64,000 nucleotides of DNA from Centropus unirufus (Eukaryota; Chordata; Aves; Cuculiformes; Centropidae). The stretch spans positions 3,019,044 through 3,083,043 of the forward strand of contig VYZI01000074.1 in the NCBI GenBank assembly GCA_013397695.1, written 5' to 3'. The notes under the pieces are model-generated. The model saw only the letters and a list, made by a program, of their open reading frames with translations. It was not told the DNA's origin and ran no database searches. This document shows, piece by piece, positions 50,201-62,200 of the stretch (position 1 is the stretch's first letter; the number at the start of each line of letters is the position of its first letter). The translations under genes and the position numbers were made by a program.

Positions 50201-53200
50201 GAGACAACTGGCATGTTGGGAAAAATGTGCTAGTGGCGTTTCTTCTCCAGCTGCTGCAACTTTACTGTCTGCAGTTGACAGGATGGCTGGACATAGAAAG
50301 TTTCCAGAACCCAAGAACAACATGTGGGAGTTTCAGTTTCTTAAGTTACAATACTCTAAGGAGTACGAGCATCATTGAAGTTCTGCTTGCAGAGTAGAGG
50401 ATACTGTTAGTCATAAAAGAAATGGCAAGCGATAACCGAGCTTGCATGGGGTACCTGTCAATACTTCTAGCTAACAGGAGGCAGTCCAGCCTTTGGGGAC
50501 AGTGGCTCTCGTAATTGTGTTATGAGTAGCGTAAGGGGTTGTTATTTATAGGACAGTTACTACACATGTAAAACTGTTTTGTTTGAGGTCAATGATCCAG
50601 CCTAAAGAAATTGCAATGCATACTGTTGTCTGGCTGTTTCATAATTTATTAAAATTGTGGTTTAATAACCACAATTATTGGAGCACTTAAATTTTCTTTC
50701 TGAGACTGTATGACGGACATTTACTGTTCTCAAGTGAAACTGTAAGGCCTAAAGATGCTATTGGTCAGAGATATAAAACTTTTTTCTTATCATTATCTTA
50801 AGTTGTAGTTTTGGAAAATTGGCCATTAATTTATGAATGTTTTTATTAGGCCTATATAAATTGAAGCTTTAGATATATCGTAAAGGTGGGCTTTTATGGC
50901 AGCACGTTTTATGCAATAGTAATCAGGCAGTCGACTGCAGAGACTTATTTTAATAAAACGTCCTCTTGTGTTTTACATATTAAGTACATGCAATTCTGTT
51001 GTCGCTAGGGTTCTCTGGATGGCGTCCCTTCCCTCCAGTGTTTCTACTATGCCACACAGTTTGGTGTAATCAGCAAAATTGCTAAGGGTGCCCTCAATCC
51101 CACTGTCTGTGCCTCAGACAAAGATGTTTAACAGCACCAGTCCTAATACTGACCCCTGTGGAGCACAACTTGCCACCAGTCATAGCTTGGACACACTGGC
51201 AGGAGGTGATGCCATCTGAAGGTTCCTTGACAGGCTTGAGATGGACCTGTGCAAACCTCAAGAAGGTCAACAAGGCCAAAGTCCTGCACCTAGGTTGGGG
51301 CAATCCCATGCACAAATACAGGCAGGGCAGAAAATTGATTGAAAGCATCCCTGAAGAGACGGACTTTGGGGTGATGGTGGATGAGAAGCTCAACGTGAGC
51401 CTGCAGTGTGCACTTGCACCCAGAAAGCCAACCACATCCTGGGCTGCATCAAAAGGAGTATAACCAGCAGGTCGAGGAAGGTGATTCTGCTCTGGTGAGA
51501 CTACACCTGGAATACTGTGTCCACCCTTCAAGTCCTGAGGCCAGGAAGAACATTAATCTGTTGCAGCGAGTCCAGAGGAGGCTACAGAGATGATCAGAGG
51601 GCTGGAATATCTCCCATATGAGGACAGGTTGAGAGAGCTGGGGTTGTTTGGCCTAGGAAAGAGAAGTCTGCAGGTAGACCTTATAGCGACCTTCCAGTAC
51701 TTAAAGGGGGCCTACAGGAAAGCTGAGGAGGGACTGTTTATCAGTGAGTGCAGTGTTAGGATAAGGGGGTAACAGTTTTAAGCTGAAAGAGGAGAGATTT
51801 AGATAGATATTAGGAAGAAATATTTTCCTGTGAGGGTGGTGAGGCACTGGAACAGGCTGCCTGGACAAGCCATGGAAGTCTCATCCCTGGAGGTGTTCAA
51901 GGCCACGTTGGATGGGGCTTTGAGCAACCTGACCTAATAGAAGGTGCAAGTTGTCCCTGTCCATGGAGCTAGACCCTGAACCATTCTGTGATTCTAAGAG
52001 TCTATGTTTCTGTTTGTACTATCCCTTTTTTAATTTGTAGGTATTATGAAAGTGAAGGGTTTTGACATTTTCCCATAGGATACATTTCACACGTGAATTC
52101 TTTATGTCTTACTCTTCCTGGCTTTTTCTAATTCTGCTCACTTCGTTCTTTAAGATGCTTTAAGACAATTGTTTCAACAATTATGGCTAAAAAGTTACAT
52201 AAAAATAAAAAGAGTGCCACTTTCTTTAACTCCATGTTTACCAAGTTTAAGCACAAAGAATAAGTAGCATGCAAGGCTGCAGCGCACTACCTTAATAAAT
52301 GTATTCCCTTTATTAATTGTCTGGACAGCTATTTATGGCTCTGAGCCTGCTTTAAGCCATGGAGGGCTTAATTAAAGGAAAGGAACAGAGATCAGGTGTC
52401 TTAAAAAAAGCTGCATCACTTAAAAAAATGCTGCTATCTTATCAAGTGTCTGTAGGTCTTTTCCTTCCTGTCACTCTTAAACTAACACAATAGTTTAATA
52501 AGCAGAGTTGGGTAGGAACGGCTGTGGCATTTCTATTAGTTACCATGAACACAAAGTAAAAAATCAATTGCTGATATTTGCAGGGGGCTAGGTTTATTTT
52601 TGGAATATTAGTAATGTTTTTCATATATAAAGCATGGCCAAAGCAAAACCATTTCTGCTTCACTTCATTATCTTCAGGGATGTCATCAGAATTTTGGTTC
52701 TTATATGTTGTAACTAATTGAAAAAGTGCTGATTATGCTGTTCACATGGGTATACATCCTATTAAGCCTTTAACTTTTAACTTGTGCAAATTCTGGCAGT
52801 GTGGTTATTATAATATGCCACGTGGGAATAGTTATTGTTTTTTGTCAATTTTGCATGCATATACAAAGAGAGGAATCTGAATTTGGAAGCGCAGAACTTG
52901 AATGGCTGAAAGACAGTTTAACAATGTGAAAATGTAAAAGCTGTCTTTAATCTTGTATGCAATGGACACAGTCTCTTTCAGATGATTCACTTGGAAATTC
53001 AAAGAAAAAATCCAGCATTCTTGAGACATTGGGACAGCCAAGGAAAAAAGAGACAAAGAAAAAGGATTCAGTACCATGGTGGATATCTGAGGAAGATTCA
53101 GATGACGGCGGTAAATAATGTAGTTTTGCAATTTTTTTGGCCACAGGAGGTCAGGCAAGTTCTTTCTCATGCTTCACATAGGGCTGGTTTCATATTAAGT

Positions 53201-56200
53201 TCATGCCCCTCAAGTGCTTTAGAAAATTACAGTGCCAGTTTGTAAAGTATAAAATTCAAATGTAATTGTATTTTTTAAAAACGTTTTTGCTGAGGTGCTT
53301 GAGGCAACCCATTAATCACTTTGCTTCTCATGCTACTTAAGCCAAAAAATACTGGAATAGGTACTTCAAAGGCAGAATGATTACATGTTTGAGAGAATGG
53401 TACTGTGTGGGTTAGGTACAATGCAAAGCAGAATCAGAAAAAAATAGTGTGATTAAATCAAGTTGTTCTCATCCAAGCCAGTTCCAACACTTCTGTTTCT
53501 AAAATTAAGGATATTTTATCTGCTGTGTAGTGTAACTGGAGGTAAAGCTATTAGGACTGAAACATGCTTGATTTGCATAAAATAAAGTTCTGGTAAGCTT
53601 TTTAAGGTCTGCCTTAGAGAAAAATTCTCTTTAATGGGAAAACATTCAGAAGGTGAGCCTACCCAGTTTTACCAGTCCATTTACTTTCAAAGGAAACTGG
53701 CCTGTTCATATTGATACTCTTAATGAGGGCCTGGATTTTTTTAGAGGGAGTTGGAAGTAGTCTGTGTGTAATGCTTCTCAAATCAAAGGTCCAACGTGTC
53801 TTGGCAGTTGGATGTAATAAAACTGACAGAACTAAAACTGGTATAAATATACTAGATCTATGCATTGAATTCTTCCCAGAGCACCACGTTTTCCAGCCAG
53901 ATGGTTAGTTTTATTTCACCTACACTTCTTTCACCACTCTCTGCATGGAGTTCTGCACTTGTAGGATATATGCAGTAAGCCATATCCTACCTAGTACTTC
54001 AATATTGTCAAGCAGAGAGGGATTCAAGTTTTACTAGACAGCTTTCTGGGTTCTGTTTGGTAGGAGGAGTGTAGCCCAGTGGCATGAAGCAGGACTCCTG
54101 GTTGTATTATCCCACGAGGAAAGGGTTGTATTTGTCACCCTAGATATTTGTAAGTGGTAGCAGTTGTATTAACATACACTGTCATAGATCAGGAGCTATG
54201 TGATACAGGAGGATCTGAATTATGATGACTACTATCCTGCTGACTAAAACCTAGTTGTAGGGCAATTAACTTAGAGTGACCAGATAGGCGTTTGCAGAGG
54301 TCAGCTCAGCCAGCTTCAGTGTACACCTAGTTTTCCTCTGCAGTGGTGAAAGCAGATAATTATGAATATGGCTATAACTGAGAATGATAAATCCCATAGA
54401 GGGAGATTTATATATGGATGTACACAATACAAACCATGTTGGGATTTTGGTTAATGTAGATATATTTCCAGTGTTTTAAAATGACAGGTCAGGTTGACTG
54501 TAAAAAAATCAGTGTGGATAGGCTTCTAGAACTGCTTTGTTTTCTCTGTGAGTTTGTCTTGTGTGCTTCCAAATAATTTGTCAAATACAGTCTGACAAAT
54601 CTAATATTCCTCAGCAGGTGTAATAATGTAATAATTGACATGCTTTGAAATTTTGTAGAGATCTTTGTGTGTTCTCCTAGGCTTGAACATCCCCCTTGGT
54701 TGCAGATTGGACTTCAAAAATAATGATAATGCTGTTAGCTGACAGCCTGTTAATAAAAAGTTTTGTCATCATGAATCAAATTTATTCAGGTGTACAGATC
54801 TTACCTCCACCCACAGTGAGGCACTGCATTACAAACATGTGCTCCATATATTTGAGTTAATGTGTTTGGGTGGCCCTGCACAGACATATTGTCATATTAA
54901 CAAAGTACAAAATCTGCCTAACTATTTTGAATAGTGCACCAAACTGATAAGTCTGATAAGTTGTTTCCAGTTTGAGGTTTTCATTTTGAGTTACTTCTGC
55001 ATCTATATCATGCTTCCTTGAATGAGACAGAGAGAAATTACTGGAAGACTGAATATAATCTATATGTTTATTGGTTGATTGTTTTCTCTGAGCCATCTTG
55101 TTACAGAAGTGCTAAGATGTAGGTAGAAATTTAAACTAATAGCTTCTTTTCACTTGGTTTTGTACATTAGTGGTAAACGGCATAGAATGTTTCTGTTCAT
55201 TTTGCTGAGAAGTATAAAGTGTATTTTAAAACAACTCCACTTCTTATTCTAGGCACGTTTGAACTGCTTGTTCTTCAGCTTTAAACCAAAATGTGCATAT
55301 TATGATTCAAGATGCTGTCTTCCATATTGGACAGGTTAAAGACCTACCTCTAACAAATGTCCTTGCTACTTGCTTTTGTAGATTAAATTATAGAAAGAAA
55401 TTGGATAATAAGAATTACTGTCCTGTCTCTCTCGCCTGTCTGTTCTTGCTGTTTGTCTTACTTTTTAAGAGTTTCAAACACGATTTGTTAAACTGAGAAA
55501 AGAGAAGAAAATTATGGAAAGCCATGCTGAAATAATGGAAAATAATGAACAAAAGAATCCTCATTCAGATTCTCAGCCTGGTATTTGATTAAATAAGTTT
55601 TGTTATGTTTATTCGATATCAGCTTTGTATTACTAGTGCATTTCCTGTAGAAAATCCTTTGTAAATAGTCCATTTGACCATAGTGTCCCATTGAAAGCAA
55701 GCTGCCACTTACTTCCTTTGTCATTTCCTGAAGAAACTGGTAACTGTGTCAACTTCTACTCAGTTGTCCTTACATCATGCATCGCTACCTAGAGTGATGT
55801 TGTAGGACAGACTGATTGAATTTGAGCCAGGAATATTAATATTCCCTGTCCTATTTGTTTAATTCTAAAGACTGCAGTCAGAGTATTCCATTCATTTCTG
55901 TTGATGTGATTCCTCTCCCTCTGCTGATGTGTAGGCTTCTCTGTACGCGCTGCCCATGCAATGGAAACAGTACAGTTGGTGTCATAAGACAAAGTTGCTG
56001 ATCTGCGAGATTGTTTTAGTCAATGTGACTTCAGATTCAGCCTTTTGTGTGGAGTCACTGTTTGTGCTCTCTAAAGAGAAGCTCCAAAGAATAATTAACA
56101 AGTGTAAATATTGATACAGTAAATAGTTTTGTGCACCTGACAATAAATGTACTAGTTTAAATGTGGCTTTGGCTTTAATTTCAAGCAAACCAATTATATT

Positions 56201-59200
56201 TTTGGGGATCTATGACAAAGAAATATTTGGCACTTGGTCTTTATCTTGTGTTATTCATCTACTGTGTAGGCTATAGAATATTTGCCTACATTACGTTTCT
56301 AGAGCGTGTGTGCTGCCCTGTTTTCATAAGCCCTATTTGCCTAGAACAGCTATAAAGCATCTCGGTCTGGGAGATAAACACCAAAACTGAATCTATTTAT
56401 TGAATTAGGCTTAATATGTGCAATATGAGCAATACGAGGAGTTTGGCAGTTGTTTCAAATTGCTGTTTTAAAAGGCATCAGGTGTGTGCATCATTTGGAG
56501 CAGAAGGCATGCTGTCAACACTTTTAGTGTCCCAGTAAACGTGGGAGAATATAAATATGGAGAAGTCATGCCTCACTAGTAGACCTGAATATTAGTTGTG
56601 TGAATAAAGGACCCATGCATTGTAGCAGAATGGATTTCATGCTGTTTCTCTTTTTGCCTTGCACCTTCCATATGCTCACCAGCTTCCTTCAGTCATCTTG
56701 GATGTTTCTGGGTCCCATATTCCTGGTCCCATATTTCTGTAGTCCTGTTTCTAGGTGACAAAAGTGTTTGTCCTGATCCTCTAGACTACTTCTACTCTCT
56801 CTGGTATCAAGGTAAATTCAAAAGACCTATAACTAAGGGGTTTTTTATTAATCAGCTTATTTAGAAGCCCCCTCCACCCTGACAATTTGAACAACAAAAA
56901 CACGTCATACAGGGCTTCTGGATACCCTAAGGGATATAAAGTTTGACTGTCATGGAAGTATGAGAGCAGAGTTTTCAGCATGTTGTCTAAAACTTAGTTG
57001 TACTAATGTGAACGGAATTGTATTTGGAGCTTGTATTTGCTGCTGAGGAAGTCCGCACAAGGATTGGAGCAAACAACATGCAGTTCTTGTACCTGACAGC
57101 AACGGACAGTAATAATTCACATTTTTGTACCCATTTTTTTTCCCACTTTTCTTTGAACTGATCTAGATGCTTTCTTTCAAAACTTGTACAAAACTTCTCT
57201 TGTTGAAGTAGTTTTACTAGTTTTCTTTGCTTTTAGGTAATATATTGAGCTCCTGGAACAGTGTATTTTAAAGCAAGATATACATGGAACAAGGAGGAAT
57301 GTGTCGCTTTTAAAATTAAAAACAAAGACGAAAATGAAGAGTTTTATCCTCAGTTATAACTATTAACATTAACTTTAACTTTGAGTTCTAGATAGAAAAT
57401 TATCTGTAACTCAGTCTACAAGAAACTGAACTGTATTACTTTTGACAAATGGCAATTAGACTTCTCACATCTTATTTTTCTCTCTATTCCCTGTCCATTA
57501 CATATAAAAACTTATAAATGTTTGTGTACACTTAAAAGTAGCTCCCCCTAAACCTCCTTTCAGTGCATCTCGCAGCAAGGCTTTGTCTAAATTCAAAATG
57601 CTGGAAAAATTTCATAAGGACAAGAAAGATTTGTACTTAAACAAAGAAGAAGGAAGTCCCACTTCTGACAGTCCAGACAATACTGAGGGTAAAAAATATA
57701 TTATGTTTTATATGATATTAAAAATCCAAAATGTCTCAGTTCTGGAAGTCCTCATCAGACTAAGGAGAAAAGTTAATTTGTAAATATGTTTTTTATTGCA
57801 TGTAGGTTTGAATTCTTTGCATTTATATCCTTAAACTTTTCTCTGCCAGTGTGGCTGAGGGAAAATCAACTTCCTAATTTAATGAATTTAAGGGGACAGG
57901 ACTTTAAAGAAGAATACCATGTGTCATGAACCTCAGAAAATATTGCAGTTGACAATATGAAGATACAGGTAGTGAAATCTTCGGAGTTCAAGGAGACTGC
58001 TGCTTCAAGAATTTTTCATAAAAAGTAATAATTATCCCCCAAACAATAAATTCCTCTTGCAAGCACCATGGAGATCAGTAGGATTGTTGAAACAGCCAAG
58101 AGACTTTGAAATCATACAGTCACCAGGTTAGAAAAGATCTTTGAGGTCATCGAGTCCAGCTGTCCACCACTAAACCAGATCCCTGAGCTCCTCATCCACC
58201 CATCTTTTAAACACCTTCAGGGATGGGAACTTAGCTACGTCCCTGGCAGCCATTCCAGTGCCTGATGACCCTTTTGGTGAAGAATTTTTTCCTGATGTCT
58301 AAGCTGAACCTGCCCTGGTGCAGCTTAAGGCCATTCCCCTTTGTCCTATTGCCTGACACTTGGGAGAAGAGACCAACACCCACCTCTCCACACCCTCCTT
58401 TTAGGCAGTTGGAGTCTCCCCTCAGCCTCCTCCAGGCTGAACATCCCCAGTTCCCTCAGCCGCTCCTGATCAGATTTGTTTCCAGCCCCTTCACCAGCTT
58501 CGTTGCTTTTCTCTGGACACACTACAGAACCTCAATGTCTTTCTCGTAGTGAGGGACCCAAAACCTCAAGTATCCAGGTTTCCCAATGTTCAGACATCAG
58601 GGCTGGCAAAAAAACCCGAACTTCTTGCCTTATTAGCAGCAGTATTATCCCTGTAATCTGGGAATTGAGAGTGACTGAAGTACCAAATTCAGTGGCTGCA
58701 AAACAGAATTTGAGTTTCAGATTATTATGGGAGGTGGGGGTTTTTTAGTTGGCTTTTTTTTTTTAGAAAAAAAAAAACCCTCTGGTTTAGTTTGAACTAG
58801 CAAAATACTTAAAAAAACATGAGATGGCTCACAGAAATCCCATGAAACCTTCAAGATCAATGTAAATGCAGAAAGGTCAGTGAGTTTGAGATTATTTAAA
58901 TAGAAAACTCAGGAAAATGTTTTTCTCTAATTTTTTTTTCTCTTCAATGTTCTAGTGGTCTTTTAACTGAAGTACAATCCTATCTCTTGTAAATCTTATA
59001 TAGGAGGGAAGTAACAGTTTATTTTTAATTCTACTAACTTATTCTCACTGAAAAATAGGGGGTTGGAGGTCTGGTGGGATTATGGCTAATGTGGAGCAAA
59101 AAACTCTTGTAGTCCAGCTGCAAACAGATTCATGTTTGCTGTCTTGATGGCTGGAATGGTGTGCCATCTGGGTAAATTGTTACTCCATTTGGCTACCAGA

Positions 59201-62200
59201 GAAATGGAATAGTCATGCATCATTTTACTTCTGTTCAGCACTTTGTGCTCTTCATTTTATGCTTTCCAGTGTAATAGCAAAATGTATTTATTTAGGCATT
59301 AATTTTGTGTACGTGTGGATCTTGCCCTTTAGTCAACATCTCTGGCGTTTATTTCTTGCATTCAAGGCAAATCAGCCAGCGCTCTGTATCGAGGACAGAG
59401 CTGAAGTTCAATACAGGAATGTGGATGTCATTTTCAACACTTAAAATCCTATGTGCTTTGCCTTCCTGTAAAACTTGCAAAGGGGACTTTGTCATTGAAA
59501 TCAAGAAAATAAACCTTCTTAACAGGGAGGCTCTTCCAATCAGATTGTACATGCTAAGGCCTGCCCAGTGAGGAAGGAAAAGCTGTTCAGACTCCTTATT
59601 TCCTCACCCTGGGTGCATTTTTGGTACCTAAGAGGGAGGATATTCCATTGTTGTCATCTAGGCAAGTGTGGCCTCTCGTGAAAGGGGCTTGGTTGCACCT
59701 GTATAGAGGACAGAGTACAGCTGTGAGCTGAAGCATTTGATCAGCACATGGAAGAATTGGTTATTGTTCTTGATCTGAAGGGTGATTGATGTGGGCATCT
59801 CCTGCAGTCTCCTGCCAGCAGGAAACGAGCGGTTCTCAGTCTCTTCCTAGTTTGTTCAGTACAAGGACACAGCTGCAGTCTAAATATCGTTTGGCCAGAT
59901 AGAACAACAAAATCCGAGTTTATTTTCCCAACTGCAGATTCACGTTGGAAAAGAAACGTGGTTTCTGTTCCCTTCTGTGAGTACTGTTCAATTGCTTTGC
60001 ATGTCATTGGATAAAACCCATAAGCAGCTTTTCTCCTAGCCCCTCTACAAAAAAAAAAAACAAACTCTGAAGAATCTAAGTGTAAATGTGTGTTTTAGAA
60101 GCAGGCAGAAGGGACTTCATGCTGCTTTTTTACTAGCAATGTACTGCACTGTTTGGCTTTTAGTTTTCTCCAAGACTGTAGGTAAGGCAGTGTTCTGTCT
60201 GAGAGCAGAATTCACACATAGAGTCGGTAAGGAGATGTTGGACCCTCACAACAATGAAATTACAGTAAGGAGAGCAAATACTCTGCATAAATACAGAGAA
60301 TGGGAGAACTGAGTGTTCATCAGTGACCTTTAAGTAACTTTGGTTACTGGTTTTTTTCCTTACAAGGTTTAGTTTGCAAAAAATGAAATTTAGCTGCTTA
60401 GTTGATGATTACAGCTTTCAAAAATATGTGGTACTTTCTCTGGGGTAGTAGATCAAATAAAATGAATGGGCTTTTAAAGAATTTTCATTTCTCTGTGGGT
60501 TTTTTGTGTGTGATTGTCATTTGTGAGAAATGTTGCAGTAAGTCAGTTTTTACAGTTGTATTTGCTCCATGCTGAACTTTAGGTTTGGGTGCAAATGTGA
60601 CGGATAGGAAGACAATGTATATAACAGCCTAATTAACTCTAATAGATTCCAATCAAAGATGTATGTATCTCTTAATAGAAATAGAAGCCAGATGAATGCG
60701 ATTTGTGAGACTGTATCTTTGCAGCTGCAACATGAGAATAAATTGGTTGTTCTGGAAGAAGTCTAAGATGTCATGCAAATGGCTTTTAACTGACAGTCAA
60801 GAATAGTGCAACTTTTTTTTCCTAGGAATGCTGGGATCCAATGGAATCTTTGTCAAGATACAGAAGGCTTCACAGCCTATGGGAGAATGTTATGAGCATG
60901 TGCATGTGGAAAAGATTCAGCTTCAGGAAACTAGTGGGGTTGCTGCCTCCTTGAGCAAAGACAGCCTGGAGACAAATGGTGAGAGCTGAGAGCGCAACCT
61001 TTTCATGGAGTTAGCTGGATCTAAAGAAATTACTATCACAAGCAGCTTATCTTAATTCAGTGTAAGTTGGGATCCTTCACTTCCATGAGCCACATCTTGT
61101 GAAAGGGAGGCTCCAACTACTAGTTTGGGATGATTTGATACTCTTAATATTTTACAAGGCTGCCTATGGTTGTTGTCAATGGTTATGACTGTTCTATTGG
61201 CACGTATGCAGCACAGACATAATTAGTTTATTTTTTGTTTTGAAATTTAGATTCAATTTTAGCTTCTGGGCTCAATCAAAGTATTGCGGGAGTTGGATTG
61301 GATACCTTGGAAGAACAAGAAGAAAAAGAAATCTTCTTTGCTGGACTTGAACGAGAAGCTTCCTCTACTCTTGATTATTCAAGATTAAATAAAGAGCTGG
61401 ATTCTAATGATTCTGTCATACTGACACCGTTTGTACGGTAATTCAGGTTGAAGAAATGTTGTAGACTGTATTAGTGGGCACACATAATTTGATAGAGCCA
61501 CTGAGATATTGTGGGGCACCATGTATCGTTGCAATTAGGTTTCGTTTGTTTGTTGTGGTTTGGGGTTATTTGAAGGCAAAGATAGAAATGAGTTTAAAAA
61601 ATAGAAGAAAGGACAAAGGTGAGAGCATGGCTTGATCATGAGTAGACAGAGCTACATAGTAGTTCAATGGTAAGGTTTAACTAAATGAAGAGTTAACAAC
61701 TGGTAAAAGCAAGGAAGTAGATGAGGAAAGATTCCATGTCCCTTTAGACATGATGTTGTAAATTAATCTAGAAGAGAGATACAAAGTCTTCATAGACAAA
61801 GATAATCCATTTATAATCACTTAGGTGAAAATAATTTCAAGTATACATGAGACAAATGGATGAAGCGGCAGTTCAGGCTGCTGCTGTTAGAAATGCTGAG
61901 TGCAAAGGGAACTGACAGTATGAAAACATTTGGAAGGTCAGAATTCTGGAGAGTTATAGATAAGGACAAAGCTTTAACTTTGTAAGAAAAGGGTAAAGAA
62001 AGGAAAGAGTTAGATTGTTTTGTTTATGGCAAATGTGAAGGTCTGAACAGGAAAGCAAATGGGATAATAGAAACTTGTTTAAGAGGATAATGTGGATGTT
62101 GGAGGGAATGCAGAAAGGGAGTGATTTTAAGAGCAAGTTGGAAAATTTTCAACTACGGACAGCTGTAAAAACTTAAATGTTTATTTTAATAATTGCTGAC

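Larger units (their letters stand above)
47294..52971 (+). other. CEP162: CEP162 intron 2
   Basis: An intron of about 5.7 kb. It contains an AT microsatellite at 49068-49143, a small perfect hairpin at 50653-50676, and a CR1 copy with an inverted 5' part at 51007-52006. A 93-codon open frame at 50097-50378 follows a T-rich AAAG acceptor-like site, but I find no good donor and no family match, so it is not called an exon. Confidence 0.75.

Noticed and set aside
50097..50378. 93-codon open frame in CEP162 intron 2, preceded by an acceptor-like T-rich AAAG
   Set aside because: No convincing donor follows. The family sequence joins exon 2 to exon 3 directly, and I recognise no domain.
51094..51531. 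145-codon minus-strand and 101-codon plus-strand open frames
   Set aside because: Both are chance readings across the inverted and direct parts of one CR1 insertion. The longer one crosses the inversion junction.
52982..53245. Open frame beginning MIHLEIQRK over CEP162 exon 3
   Set aside because: It is the wrong frame of a real exon. The phase-0 reading from 52972 gives the conserved VPWWI peptide and this frame runs on into the intron.
57564..57688. Alternative start of exon B at the stronger-looking acceptor CCTCCTTTCAG
   Set aside because: From the phase-1 junction this start shifts the frame and reaches a stop within the exon. It is kept only as a possible unproductive splice.
58265..58748. 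Two open frames of about 90 codons in the intron before exon 4
   Set aside because: The first is the antisense reading of a CR1 fragment and the second starts inside that same fragment and runs into flanking intron.
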